Shown piece by piece: positions 1 through 18,027 of a stretch of 64,000 nt of DNA. This DNA comes from Lingula anatina. Taxonomy: Eukaryota; Brachiopoda; Lingulata; Lingulida; Lingulidae. The translations under genes were made by a program, and so were the position numbers. Position 1 is the first letter of the stretch; every line of letters begins with the position of its first letter. The DNA is taken from the NCBI RefSeq assembly GCF_001039355.2, contig NW_019775610.1, forward strand, positions 100,269 to 164,268, in the 5' to 3' direction. Below the pieces are notes generated by a model, which saw only the letters and a list, made by a program, of their open reading frames with translations, made no database searches and was not told the origin of the DNA.

Positions 1-317
1 GTATTTCTGAGGCGACCTTCTTCATTTTCAGAAAGACCCAAGTTCTCATAGTGGGCTATAATGCGGATGGGTTCATACGCTTCAACCACACGTTTCCTTC
101 TGTATTTATAATTTATCTTATTTTTCGAGTTATCCAAACTGTGTTCTGTTTGACTAGAATATTTGTCATCATGTCTGTGGCTGCTGGACCTATACTGTAA
201 AGTGGATACTGGGACTGTATCTGGCTGGATCTGGTCATGGATGCAGGACCCATGAAGTCCAGTGACAGCCAGCAGCAGCCATAATGCCAAGACTGCACCA
301 ATATATGGAAGCAGCAT
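1..317 (-). CDS. LMLN: leishmanolysin-like peptidase (invadolysin), N-terminal exon, cut by window edge
   Basis: The minus-strand frame opens at an ATG at 315-317, just after an in-frame TAG at 330-332, and stays open to the window edge, giving about 105 codons. The protein begins with a hydrophobic signal peptide (about residues 1-24, rich in Leu/Ala/Val) followed at once by the Ser-Cys-Ile-His-Asp motif. That Cys-x-His-Asp motif marks the start of the mature chain in the M8 leishmanolysin family. A basic RRKR site near residue 76 could be a propeptide cleavage point (inference). M8 enzymes are zinc metalloproteases; animal members act at the cell surface or in membranes, in cell migration and mitosis. 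The HExxH catalytic motif lies outside the window. The gene is head-to-head with THUMPD2. Identification rests on the N-terminal motif and signal peptide only, so it is good but not complete. Confidence 0.8.
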   Translation of the reverse strand, partial: MLLPYIGAVLALWLLLAVTGLHGSCIHDQIQPDTVPVSTLQYRSSSHRHDDKYSSQTEHSLDNSKNKINYKYRRKRVVEAYEPIRIIAHYENLGLSENEEGRLRN

Positions 318-2013
318 CTTCTGATTTTTCTAAGATGCTACATCTTACTTGATTGTCTTTTCCACAGTAGATGAACACTGCTGAAACAAAGAAACATGTC
401 TTACACACATGCATGATAATGGCTTGATCTTTTAAATGGGGAAAAATTATCAATCTTTTAGAAACATAAAAAAACAAGATTTGAAAAAATGTTTCTGTGA
501 AGCACTTGCAGTGCTTTTACTGTATAAATTTAAAAAGAACTTGAAGGAAGCCTGCTTTTCATTTTTGATCCTACCAATCAATAAAACTGATCTGATTTTT
601 AGAATAAATTAGTTAAAAAATACTGTATCTATAAAATTCACAATTTTTCCCATAAAAAGTTTAGGTGATTACCATAAATGACTGATTCACATATTATCTG
701 CTTATTAATATGGTGTAATTATAAGGGCTAAATACTGGTGTTTGGAAGAAAAATGAGGCAATTCAATACTTGACTAAAATCACAATATTTTTTACTAAAA
801 TGATAATGCAATTTTAAGCAAAGGGAACTCCTCATTGCATTTTTCTAAATTAAATAATTTGACACGCCTTTTAACATAAATACAGTATCTATCTACATTT
901 GAATAAAAAGATTTAAGACAATGAAAACTTATCTAAAACCCCTGTATGCTAACTTCATCCTTTAGACACTTTATATCAAAATAACATATAAATATGCCAT
1001 ATGGCTTAGAAACTACTTGAGTCATAAATTTGCAGGTCTATATGTCATGCAGAACTACTTATATTTCCCAGTTCTGAAACTAAAGATGATAAAACCTCTA
1101 AAATAAAAACACTTGGTATCATATTTCCTTTTAAAATGCACCAGAAGACATACAGTAGATGGTCTAGGTGACTGGGAAGTCACTCTGAATGTTGGTACAA
1201 AACCTTGAAACCAATTGCAGGGAAAGGTCAAGAAATGGTTCCAAAGTAGGAGATATTTGCTTTTTTTTTTCAAAAAAATTAAATTTGGTAAGAATATCCC
1301 ATATAAGGTAATTTTAATCAAACAAAGTACCGGTACACGTACTTTATTAAATATGAAAATTAGTGTTGGTAAAAGGAATTAATGACAGTGGGAAAAACAA
1401 GTGCTGAATTCCTTGCTTAATTCATCTTTTGCCTTTCATTATCGTTTAGCAGTATTTTTAGCATTTAATAGTTGCATTACTGATGTTATTTCTTGGCGTA
1501 AATTTTGCTGCTTTACTTCACAAGTAACATTCAAATCAAATCCTTATTTTGTTTAAACAATCCATCAGAGTTCCAAATACGTGTATGATATCATCACTGT
1601 TTGTTAAAAAAATCAAAACAAAAGACAGGTACACGTCGTTTGCTGGCTAACATACAGTAAGTTGCACTGCACATTACAATCAGTACTAGTGGTTGTACAA
1701 TGGTTCTAGTACTTGTACCGACTTCTTGACTGCATGTTTGACACAACAAATCAAAACTAAAGTTAACGTTAGATCTCGAACGAAAAAGACCTTAGTCCAA
1801 CAGACCAATATTGATAATTGTACTCACACTCCATTCATTCAACATAGCAGAGTTTATGTCAGAAAAACTCCTTACCGTTTTGACATTGTTACCATTCCAC
1901 ACCTTCCTGTAAAGTCTCTCCAAACGTCACGCGGAGTTACTATTCGTCACCGATTGGTTGGTATGAACTCCGCGCCTGCGCTCTAATCTTCACCTCATGG
2001 TTCCGGTACATGC
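318..2013. other. head-to-head intergenic region between LMLN and THUMPD2
   Basis: AT-rich non-coding spacer of 1.7 kb between two divergent start codons. The last 150 bases before THUMPD2 (about 1920-2010) are clearly richer in G+C and CpG than the rest, as expected of a promoter. The small open frames here have no splice context or recognisable protein and I treat them as chance. Confidence 0.6.
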
Positions 2014-4164
2014 ATGAAAATGTCAACAGTCGTGAGCTCGCCGTATTTTTGCACGGCTGGCAGAGGAACAGAGCGTTTTCTAGTCGAGGAACTGAAGGCA
2101 AAAGGTGCAACGCAGGTAAGGGTATTATGCATTCAATAATTTCTGTATATATCAGTAATAAAGCGAATAGATTTTTTTCTCAAAGGCAGCTAGCGATTTA
2201 CGATCGAAGTACTATTTCAGCATTTGTAGTTCTAAATTGCAGAGTTGGCATTGGACCCGTGTGGCATGATGTTTCATGTGCCATTAGCACTCTTACTTTT
2301 GGCTTTTTTGATATGCACGATATGTGTTAAAATATATTAACACAAATTGCACATATCAGAAACCGTAATTAAAGTGGTTACGACGCTTGAAACACCGTGC
2401 TATGATCCTGTGGTTTTTGTGAGGAGCACATTTGTTTACAATATTGAATTAGAATGATGGCAAGTTGCATGTGTGCTTTGGTTAAAATGTGAATACAAAT
2501 TCAATTTGTTTTCATATATTTATAAAAGCAAACATTTTTTATTTTTATTTAACTGTTTGAAAAATGCAAAATGATGACACATTTTGTTTATTTCAAGGTT
2601 CAACAGTTTGATGGTAAGGTTTTATTTCACTTTCAAGGCAAGTGTGAGAAGCTTATTGACACAAGATCAGCTGAAAGATTGTTTATCCAAGTATGTTTTC
2701 AGAATAATATAGGTTTCACCAGAAGGAAAGGTTTGTCCAGAGATTATCTCAAATAATTTTTTTAAAAGACAGTAATTTAAAAAAAATTACAGCTTTGAGT
2801 CTTTTCCTTTGACTGTTGATAGGCACATCCTAGTTCAAGATTTTCATGTTCACTGTACTTGTTGCCACAATGTATTGTCAATTATATTATGAATAAGTTT
2901 CTTAAAAATAAGCTTTGCGATTAAGATTTCTTAAAAATAAGTCTTGTTATCTTATTCACTGTTTGTATTTTTTTTAGGTCTGCACCAAGTTTCTGAATTA
3001 ATTAAACAAATCAATAGTTGGTCAGATAACCTGAACTCTTGGAAAATATTTCAATTTTCTCATAAGACTGGAGACAGTGAGAAAACAGCCATTGGAAATA
3101 ATGATGATGACCACACCCCAGCAAAGAGGCAGAAATTGGATTCTGAGTCACAAGTTACTTTTAGAGTCTCTTGCAAGTGTTCAGGCAACACTGGGAGAAT
3201 GTTTTCATTACAGCAATGGTCAAAAACTCTTGGTATTGCTGTAGCAAAGAAAACAGGCTGGAAAGCTAACCTCAAAGATCCCATGCTGGAAATATATGTT
3301 CAGATCAACGATGTTCATTTTGTCATTGGCTTTCCAGTAACTAAAATCCCACTTTCAAAAAGGACTTACATTAAGCACATAGGTCTCAGATCCACAGTCA
3401 GTTGGATTCTATGCTCCTTATGTGACATTTCCCCATGTGATGTTGTATTAGACCCCATGTGTGGAGCAGCAACCATCTTAATGGAGGCACAGCACAGCTG
3501 GCCCCATGCCAGATATTATGGATTTGACATTTCAGACTCACAGCTGGTGAAAGCAAGTGAAAATAAACAACTTTTACCTGATTCTAATAGCATTGAGTTG
3601 CTACAAGCAGATGTCAGGCAGCTACCAATGAAATCAGGCAGTGTGGATGTCATTATATGTGATCCTCCATTTGGATATAAACATTGTAGCCCAAAGACTG
3701 TGGAAACCCTTTACCCACTGATGATCTCTGAGATGAACAGGGTATTGAAGCCAGGAGGAAGAGTGGTTCTTCTCACAGTCACAGATCTGAAAGATTTGGT
3801 CTTACACCTGGTTTCAGGTCAGCATGCTCATCAAGAGATAGATGTTGAATCTAATCAAGTAGTTATTAGACAAGAAAAGAAATATGTGGGACAAGAAATT
3901 CACACCCCTGCTGATTTGGGAACTGTCAACAGTGAAGTGGAGCTCGATAAACGTTTAGAAGTTGCAAGCACTGGTCATGCAGTAGACCTGGGCAATAAAA
4001 ATGGTAACGCCGAGCACAAGAACTTTGAGAACAGTAAAAATGATCCTAGGTCCAGTAGTAAATGTGTAGAGGAAGAGGTTGTGCACATATCTTGGGTATT
4101 ACAGCAGTGTAGTTATTTGAAACTTGGAGAAACGCATGCTCAGATTATGGTTTTTACCAAATAA
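2014..4164 (+). CDS. THUMPD2: THUMP domain-containing protein 2, U6 snRNA guanosine N2-methyltransferase homologue
   Basis: Three coding exons: 2014-2115, 2598-2730, 2978-4164; 473 aa. Exon 1 carries the CTAGRG motif seen at the THUMPD2 N-terminus; exon 2 carries SAERLF. Exon 3 holds the THUMP segment (TFRVSCKCSG), then GLRSTVSW and the Rossmann methyltransferase: DPMCGAATILMEA (SAM-binding motif I), GFDISDSQL, and DPPFG (motif IV). Family knowledge: THUMPD2 with TRMT112 makes m2G in U6 snRNA near the spliceosome active site. A second in-frame ATG lies at 2020; I took the first after an upstream TAA at 1984. The exon 2 donor is a weak GTTTGT at 2731. The earlier GTATGT at 2691 is rejected because only 2731 keeps phase with exon 3 and matches the family's spacing. 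Convergent with ZC3H14. Confidence 0.93.
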
Positions 4165-4939
4165 TTGTGAACCTTTTGATGCAGACATTTATCAATCATT
4201 TGAAATGAACACAAAATATTTTAATCATTCTTGTAGCATTTTATTTGGTAAGATAAACTATGAAAAGTCCTGCAAATTGCATTTTATTTTTCTTTATTAC
4301 GAATCCTCTTCTTATTTCACTTTAAATGTGGAATAATAGTATGTCTTGATGGGATATGTGCTTGATACTTATTTTTCAAATCTCTTACAGTATTTAAAAT
4401 ACTATCAATCATAAAAAGATTATTTCTGCCATAAATGAAAAGTCCTGAAAAGAGTCCCTGACATAAATAGCAGTGCATTTTTAACTTCTAACAATGCACG
4501 CATACAAAAGTTCCATAAATGTAGACACTCAATGGCTGAATAGTAAATGACGCCAACTCTTCATCTTCATGTTAGAAACACACCCACTGACTAGTTTGAA
4601 TCTTTCACAACCACAATCATGTTGTGGTAAATGTTTCCTTCGCTGTTACACTTGCTAATTTTTTTGTCGAGATTCAACCATCATGGCTTCATGTCTTAGA
4701 ACAATTGTTCTTCAGTCCACCAACTTGAACTTTGTTTTTGTCATACATCTAAAAGTAAAAGAAAAAGGAGGTTACTAAGGTGACAGCAACAGATTGCCTC
4801 CCTGGTAAATTTGCAGGTTTATAGATTTCACACTGCCTAACACATACTTAAACATATGTAAGGGAAATTATTTTCAGAAATCTCTACTTGGGTTTTCAAC
4901 TTGCATATTAAACATTATGTTATATACTAAACACACACT
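4165..4939. other. convergent 3' flanks of THUMPD2 and ZC3H14
   Basis: Tail-to-tail spacer of 775 bases that should hold both 3' UTRs. It is AT-rich and I see no coding exon, repeat or canonical AATAAA that I could assign with confidence to either gene. Confidence 0.6.
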
Positions 4940-7900
4940 TTATGTGCCAGCCTTCCACTTCAGTTTATCTTGAGTGGGCAGAGAGGGGTGTGTAAACGCA
5001 CACTGAGATTTGTTGTTACAACTGATGCCAAAGCGACATGGCTGAAATTGGAAAAAAAATCGCATCAGTTCAGCAATGTATTGGTTGGTAATATATTAAA
5101 AGTATAACTACCAATAACATATTAAATCACACACACAGACACACAAAATCTTTTATACTGCTAGTCAAAGGAAATATCTGACCATTCAAACCAATGTAAT
5201 TTCCAAAAGTCATTTCAACAAGTGAAAAATTAACACAATTGTGTACTAAGTAAACATCTGTGCAAATCACAAATTCTAAGCTTTATTCAGCTACAGATGG
5301 TCTTTGGACTTTACTCTAAAAAGCAATAAAATTTATGTTAAGCTTTAAGTCGACATGCAAGCATTAATTATTCTTAATCCTTTTTTAAAGCAAATGGTAA
5401 ACTATGTGTACATACCTTTGGGTGACTGAAAACACAGTTAACATTTGTGCAGTTTGGGATGTATTTGCAGGTGATCTGTTTGGGACCTTTTGGCACTGGG
5501 GGGATACTGGCATGTGATGTAGGAAATAAAAACTTAGGCGGGGCTATAACCACTGGAAATGTAAAATATGGAAAGAATATTTAGTGTCAACTTAAAGCTT
5601 TGGATATGTCTACTTACCACTTCTATGAAAACTCTTAAATCTACACTTTATCATACTTAATAAATATGGAAATTACAATTATCAAACATTCTTCCAGTTT
5701 CATTTCTCCATTTTAATTTTTTTCACACAAAATACTTAATGACATAAGCCCAACTTCTCAATATCATCACCTCCATATATAAACAAAAACAAAGAAAAAC
5801 TTAAGCTAATGTGTTTTTTTTTAACTTATTTAGTGTTTAAACTAAGTATCAAGACAGCTTACCCTGCTGTACAGTGGGTATTACTGGGCTTCGCTTGCTT
5901 GCATGTGTAAATGGACAATCACTCCTGCTACAGTTGGCATCAAACTTGCAGTTGGGATGCACAAATAAACACTTGTCTCCATATTTGCACTTAGGGAATG
6001 TTCTGCAAGTAATAAAATTATCAAGTTCTTCCATTCTGCAGGTTGCCAATGTTAAACATTTCATTTTTCTAAGGTTTAATCAAGTCTGTGAAGTTCAGTT
6101 TACAAGAGAGCTATTTTGAGCATTTTACCATCTATGAATTTACTTCTAATGCACAATGAGTCCAATATTATTTCTTTTCCTTTCTGCAATACTAAAAATG
6201 ATGGGTAAAAAATGTAAGAGTCCTTACTTGCACTGTGTTTTTGGGTGATGATATTGACAACTTTCACCATTTTTGCATGTAGGCCAAAATTTACACCTCT
6301 CAGCTGGCTTCATTTTTTTCCTTGGTGATGTGTTGTTCTCTTGCTCCTCCACTGCATCCTCTTTAAAATTGAAAAATCATAAATTAATGGAGATTTTTCA
6401 CATAAATGTGCATAAATGAAAATAAAAGTGGGAATGAAGTTTGACATCCTTACAGAAATACATTTCTTACTTAAAACTGCAAATCTGAGCACACCAAACA
6501 TGCATGCATGCATAAATACATAATTCAATAGCAAAGCAAATTTAACATGTTCACTAAATGCACGTACCATCAGAATCTGCTGCTAGGTTTATTGACAGTC
6601 CCTGGACTGGAGGTCTTTTTCTTGAAGTCAGATTCTTGGTGGCAGAGTCCTCCACAATTATCACCTCTCCTCCCTCATTACTGTCCATGTCCTCCTCGTC
6701 GCTGTACGACCCTCTTCTCCGGTGTCTCAGGTCAGAGGGGTTTACACCATCAAGAGTGACCACAAACTTTGGACTGGTCATACCAGCACTCCTGGGACTG
6801 GAAATGAAAATGGACCTCTAAATATAAAAATCCCAAAAATACAAGCACATGAGGCACGCACCTAATTAGGAGAGTCAAACAAATACACACAAATACAAAA
6901 CTCAAACCCAAAAGATTACTGGGCAAAAATTGGGAAGGCACTCATCTCTACTGTAATGAAGTAAAAACTTATCTTCAATGACAAAAACACAAAAGCAGAC
7001 AACCTGGCATTTACAATAAAGTGACGCAAGGTGATGTGATTCTTAAACAACAAGCAGCAAAATGTCTGCAGGCAAATTAAACATCACCAACTATTTGTGG
7101 TAATGATAACAAAATTTAAACCTCTGATTTCAATGTGGTAAGCAACAACCACAAAAGCAATCTGAAAAAAAGGATATGCAAATAAAGAAAATCGGATTAT
7201 CCACTAAAAAAGAAGTATCAGTTTGCTATATATTATCATTAACACTATGTCCAGGAGCTGATAAATGCAACAAATATCACTATATAGTTTGCACCTCACA
7301 ACCTGGTAGGGCATTAGAGGTTGTATGTGGGTGTAATGAGTAGTGTGCTACCTGTAGGCCCTGTGCAAAAATGTGACAAGTATTACAGATGTCACCTTTA
7401 CCAGGTGTGGTCATGTGATCCAGAGGTGAGGTGAATAACGCTCTGTTCTCACCTCACTTTGTTGTATATTCTTCCTAGACAGTTAGAGGGACAATTATAA
7501 GGCAAGATTTCTCTACAGTAACTAAAGATCAAAAGTGGACTTTGAAATGGCTTCTGACATCAACTGGCAACTTTTACAAGGACAGTAAGAGATACATTCA
7601 TGAGACAGAATTTCAATACAGCTAGAGGTTTCACTACAGATACAAATTTACAAACAAATTAAAATTTCATCCGACTCTGAAGTGTTGACTAGCACAATGT
7701 ATTCAGCCTTAGGTAACAGTACAGCTACAGCTTAATATATCAGCACAGTGCAAACAAATTACTGTTTTCACTGAGATTATAACTTAACTTAACAACAACT
7801 CTAACTACTACTACTAACTGTATTTGTAAAGTGCCAATGGGAAATGAAATCAACTTTATACATGTAATTAAGTTTATTTTTCTACATGGGGATGTTAATC

Positions 7901-10900
7901 AATCCATGTGAAGTGCTGCATCAGCACTATATTACCATGAACACCTGACAAAACAGATTCCAGAAAAGCACTGATCACTTTGCTCCTCACAATCTGACAA
8001 GATGTCAGCGGCTTTATTCTCACTCCTAACAATTTCTGCAAATAAGTAAGTTATACCTGTTGATGATCTTTCTGTTATCAGGTATCCTGTCAATGCTATC
8101 ACTTTCTCCAATCCTATCTACATCACTGTTGTCTTCACTGTCGTTTAGGTTGAGTATGTCTGAGCTATAATCTACTGGCAAATGCACACGGGTTGGCTGG
8201 TAAGTTTTTATGATTCTGCTGTCCATCTCGGGGTATACTGAAAAAAAATAAATAAAAAAACATCAAATTTCATTAACTTATATCAGATTTTGAACCATAG
8301 TTTGTTGTTTAACAAAAATAGATATGCACTGATCTTCCAGCAATCTTACCTAGTGGATAAACCAATTCCAATTGCTGTTCAATGACACTGTATTACAAAA
8401 ACCACCTTGCAAAAACGTACACGAAAAGAAAGCTTTAAAAGAGTTGTGTTAACCCCTTCTTGAAATACTGACACTGAGCATGCAAAATTTAAGTCACAAC
8501 ATAAACTTCAGATTGCTGTGCATACCTTCAAATTCCACTTCTTTTTCTTGGTCCTCTTCTGAGGATGCACTAGCTCCCAGTCTCTGCAGCAGTTCCTCTC
8601 GCCTGGTCTTTGAATACAGCTGCATCCCTCTACTTCTCTGCACAGGCCTTACTAGAGCATGACCTGGAGAAATGTGCATGCACTGACTGTGAACTGTCTT
8701 CTGTATTTAAAGTGAATTACATTTATACTGAATTCAACTGATAACATAAAACACTAGAGAGAACCTGTCATAAAACCAAAACAATTCCTATATCACATAA
8801 TTTTGCCCACCTTAAATGACATATCATCATACTAAAATTGCCTTCACAATTACTAAAACTGAAGACCATTCTTATCTGTTATCTCATTTTCTTTTCCCTT
8901 CCAACATACTTGTTTTCCTAGTTTCCTCTGACTGATGTACCGTTCTTGTCAGCAAAGATCTGGCATCTTCAAAAGGTTCCAAGTACTGAGGTTTAATGGA
9001 AGGCTTGCGAAGTGCAGCCTTCTTGCTAGTTACTGATGTCTCTGCTTCGGTCATTGCCTTCAGTAGAAGACTCTTGTTGGCTTGCAGAGATTTTGGAACA
9101 CTGGACCTGTGGTAACAGGTAACATCTTTAATAAAATTGGCGATATTTACAGATCTTTAAAAAGTATAATACAGCTTCTCCAAAAAAAGGGTCATTCATT
9201 ATTATATTACCAAAGTAACTCATTATCAAAGGACCCTTTCACAAGGCTTTCACACACAGGAATTTTTTTTTTTTATNTCAAAAACATATTTTGTGTAAAT
9301 ATAAAACCAGTGCAGAGATATAAACAAAAATCTATCCGTCAAAATAAGCACATCAACTTGGAAACTTTTTCCTTTGGAGACATATTCATATTAGCTCTTA
9401 CTTTCTCTCAGTGACCCTGATGACACTGGCCACACTGCCCACTGCTGGGTTGTGAGGATCATACTCCTCCTCGTCCTCCTCCTCCTCACTGTGATGCACC
9501 ACTGTTCCTACCACTGAACGCCTCTGAGCATGAACAACAGGGCGGACCTGAAAACGTACATGGACAATGTCAAAAGAAATCTAGCTCCAGTCACAAATAC
9601 ATCATGGGTTGCCAATGTCCATAGTATCTTGATTATCGTTTTCTATCCTGAAAGTCCATTCCATCAACTTAGTACTTTACTTTTCAACATATGTAGCCAT
9701 ATTTTTTTAGGTTTACAATAAAAATTGGGCAATAAATGAAAGTGCATCCATGACTCATGAGTATAACTTCAACTGCTCCACCTTAAACTGGCCTGTATGT
9801 TCCCCATTCTGATATCAATATCATGCTCACCTTTGATGTTTTTGGAGTGTATCTGCTGGATGCTCCAGATTTGGCAGATACTTTAGCTGGTGCCACAGAG
9901 GTAACAGACCTCACTGGGGCTGCCTTCTGAACAGTAGGCAAAACTTTTGAAGACACTTTGGTCTGTTTTTTATCTTGAGTTGATTTATGCAAACTGTCTT
10001 TGGGCTCTTCTTCCCGAAATTCATCTAAATATAAAATTGAACAAAAAAGTGCATAAACAAGAAGACAGATAATTAATGCATGAAAATTTACAATTATCTT
10101 TATAAAAAAACTTAAAGCGCCAATTCATACTGCTTTTTTTTTTTGCATTATGTGTTAGGAAGATGTAAAACCTTTTGCTTAGAGTGGGATATGCAGTAAT
10201 GTGTGGCATACCATCTTTTATTGTGACCTCTACTATATCAGTTGCAGGCTCTTCCAGCTTTTGATCTTTATGAGCTGCAGATTTGTTGGATGTGACACTT
10301 TTCTCTTTCTTTTGTTTTTCCTTTTCTTTCAAAGCATCATTGATTTCTGTTGTTTTCTTGGTCTGGCTGACTCCTGTCTGTGATTTTGTTCTGTCTTGGA
10401 TAGCATCTTCATGTACAATTACTGGCTCGGCTTTGGGTTGCTCTTCAGAAAAGAATTAGAAGCATTTCATGAGCAGCAAAGTCTAAAAAAAGTGCTAAAG
10501 ATCTTCAAGTGTTGGGATCAAATTGATGAATAACACTTTAAAAATTCAAATTCCAGACTTCAACATTCCAGTAGGTACAATGTACATTACCCTGATGAGG
10601 AAGGGGTGTACAATCTACCAGTACTGGGGTAGCGCTAACACTTGCCAATTTAGCCAAATGCTAAAACTGACTTAAACTGGCTAAAGAAAAAGGGCTTGAT
10701 TTGACTTGTTTTAGCCAAATTATAACTATTTTGATAACAAATTGACAAAAATGTGGTGATTTGGCTAAGCAAAAAAAAAAAATTGCTAGCACTACCCCAG
10801 CAGTATCTGTAGTACTACTAGCATACCACTCGAATTTAATCCAATAGCTTTTTTTCCCAAAATCATGACAAAAGATAAAAATGAAAACAAATATTTTATA

Positions 10901-11966
10901 CTATGGTAAACATAATATAAGTGTCAACCTTAGGCATGTTTTAACTAAATCATGTTTTACCATCTTTTATCAAATCTTCCATTCTAGTGTCTGCAGAGTT
11001 TCCACTGGTGATGGCCTTCAATTTGGTCAGTAAACTGTGAAGCCTGAGAAATAATATGCAGTAAATGATTGTTATTGTTAATCAGTAGCATTAGAGAATT
11101 GTTATAAACACTGATAGTTAACATATATAACTTAATATTTTTCTACTTATTTTTATAAAACAATTCAACAAACCATATGACTTACCATGATGTAAATTTC
11201 TCCGTGTTGTTTCCCAAAAATAAACTGAGATCATCTGCCATCTGTTCTTTGGTTTTCTTATTAGCCACCATAACCATGATATAGTCTGGCAGTTCATCAT
11301 CCACATAGGCCCCCAGGTCCACCAGCTTGGCCTTTATAGCAGACTACAGAAAATGAAAAAAACAATCTTGCTATCACTTTGAAATGTATCGGAGCACATT
11401 TGGCTGTTTTTTTTTCCCCCCATAATAAATAAATAAAGTTTCAAAATTAAAGGAAAGTATACTAAATGCAATACTTAAAACCCAAGTGTTCTAGATCTGC
11501 AATGCAGCCCACATATTTGACATTATTTGATATATTAACTTTAACAGACATACTGATACAGGTATAGGCATTTTAAGAGTTCCTGATTGCCTGTGTTTTG
11601 AACAATGTGCTGACCATGTATTTATGAATTCAAACTAAAAACTGAAAAATCTGAGTCATATCTGCTCAATTACCGGTAAATCCTGTACATTTGAAAGGGT
11701 GAAAATGCCATTTGAAAATGCAATCTTCTCCAATGCTAACATAATGTCATGTTTTACTTTCCAGAGATCAGCATATGATAATTGCCACTAGTTAGTTAAT
11801 TCACAATCTGCTATTTATACTATAGTAAGTGCCAATGCTAGAAATTCACTACAAAAATTTCCAAACCCAAACAAGTGCCGACTTCATATTCATTTTCACC
11901 CCCTTGAAAAGGGTGTATATCAATTCTCACCCGTATTTTGTGACTTATCTCCGTTCCAATCTCCAT
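4940..11966 (-). CDS. ZC3H14: zinc finger CCCH-type protein 14 (Nab2-type poly(A) RNA-binding protein)
   Basis: Fourteen coding exons in gene order: 11931-11966, 11186-11343, 10961-11043, 10212-10442, 9831-10024, 9402-9547, 8910-9106, 8526-8663, 8057-8237, 6568-6797, 6228-6360, 5863-6002, 5416-5552, 4940-5041. All phases agree; 2106 nt, 701 aa (human about 736). The N-terminal PWI-like fold (first 70 residues) includes GAYVDDELPDYIMVMVANKK and DLSLFLGNN. The middle is charged, low complexity, with KSLLLKAMTEAE and KFVVTLDGV blocks. Five tandem CCCH fingers fill about residues 554-687, starting CKFWPTC, CKTFPKC, CKFDANC, CKYIPNC and CRFGISC. Family role: binds poly(A) tails in the nucleus, limits tail length and supports mRNA export. 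It shares a short promoter with KMO. A MITE-like element lies in intron 3. The long intron 9 (6798-8056) holds nothing I recognise. Confidence 0.95.
10622..10803. mobile_element. small inverted-repeat (MITE-like) element in ZC3H14 intron
   Basis: The ends are inverted copies of CTGGGGTAGCGCTA (left 10624-10637) and the near-complement TAGCACTACCCCAG (right 10787-10800). Nested inside are tttagccaaat (about 10650) and atttggctaa (about 10759), so most of the 180 bases can fold on itself. No coding capacity. Target duplication is unclear. Confidence 0.5.
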
Positions 11967-12321
11967 TGTCGTGCAATTTCTCCTTATCTAAGGACACACA
12001 AAAACTATAAACTAGGGGTATAAAATATATGAACGAGGGACGAACGCAGATATCACGATTTCCAAAATGACAGCGCTGGTACAAAAATTTGCTCGGGGAT
12101 GAAAAATAAGCTGTTTTTCATTGGTCGAAATAAAGCCGTTCACTTCGTTCTAAGATCAAGTTTTTTATTATTAAGTAAATGCATACATGTGTACTTATCA
12201 AATTTATCAAATATTTTTACTTTCTTCACTCAACTTTCGTCATTTTAATTATATTATATTGCAGAAGAGAACTGCGTGCACGACGCACGCATGCTTGTGT
12301 TTATTATTGTTCTCATGCATA
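11967..12321. promoter_or_regulatory. bidirectional promoter region between ZC3H14 and KMO
   Basis: Only 355 bases separate the ZC3H14 start codon (minus, 11966) from the KMO start codon (plus, 12322). Both 5' UTRs and both core promoters must lie here or overlap. CpGs are commoner than in the flanks. No clear TATA box is placed for either gene. Function is inferred from position. Confidence 0.6.

Positions 12322-18027
<5,706 letters not shown>

Noticed and set aside
1693-2330. Plus-strand open frames over the THUMPD2 promoter and exon 1
   Set aside because: They use other frames than the CTAGRG exon and have no splice or homology support.
6554-6821. Plus-strand frames overlapping ZC3H14 exon 10
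   Set aside because: Antisense shadows of a well-supported exon with matching phases on both sides.
12187-12321. Longer KMO start at the in-frame ATG 12187
   Set aside because: It would place 45 extra residues across the shared promoter; the family N-terminus starts just before the FAD-binding GGGLVG, which fits 12322.
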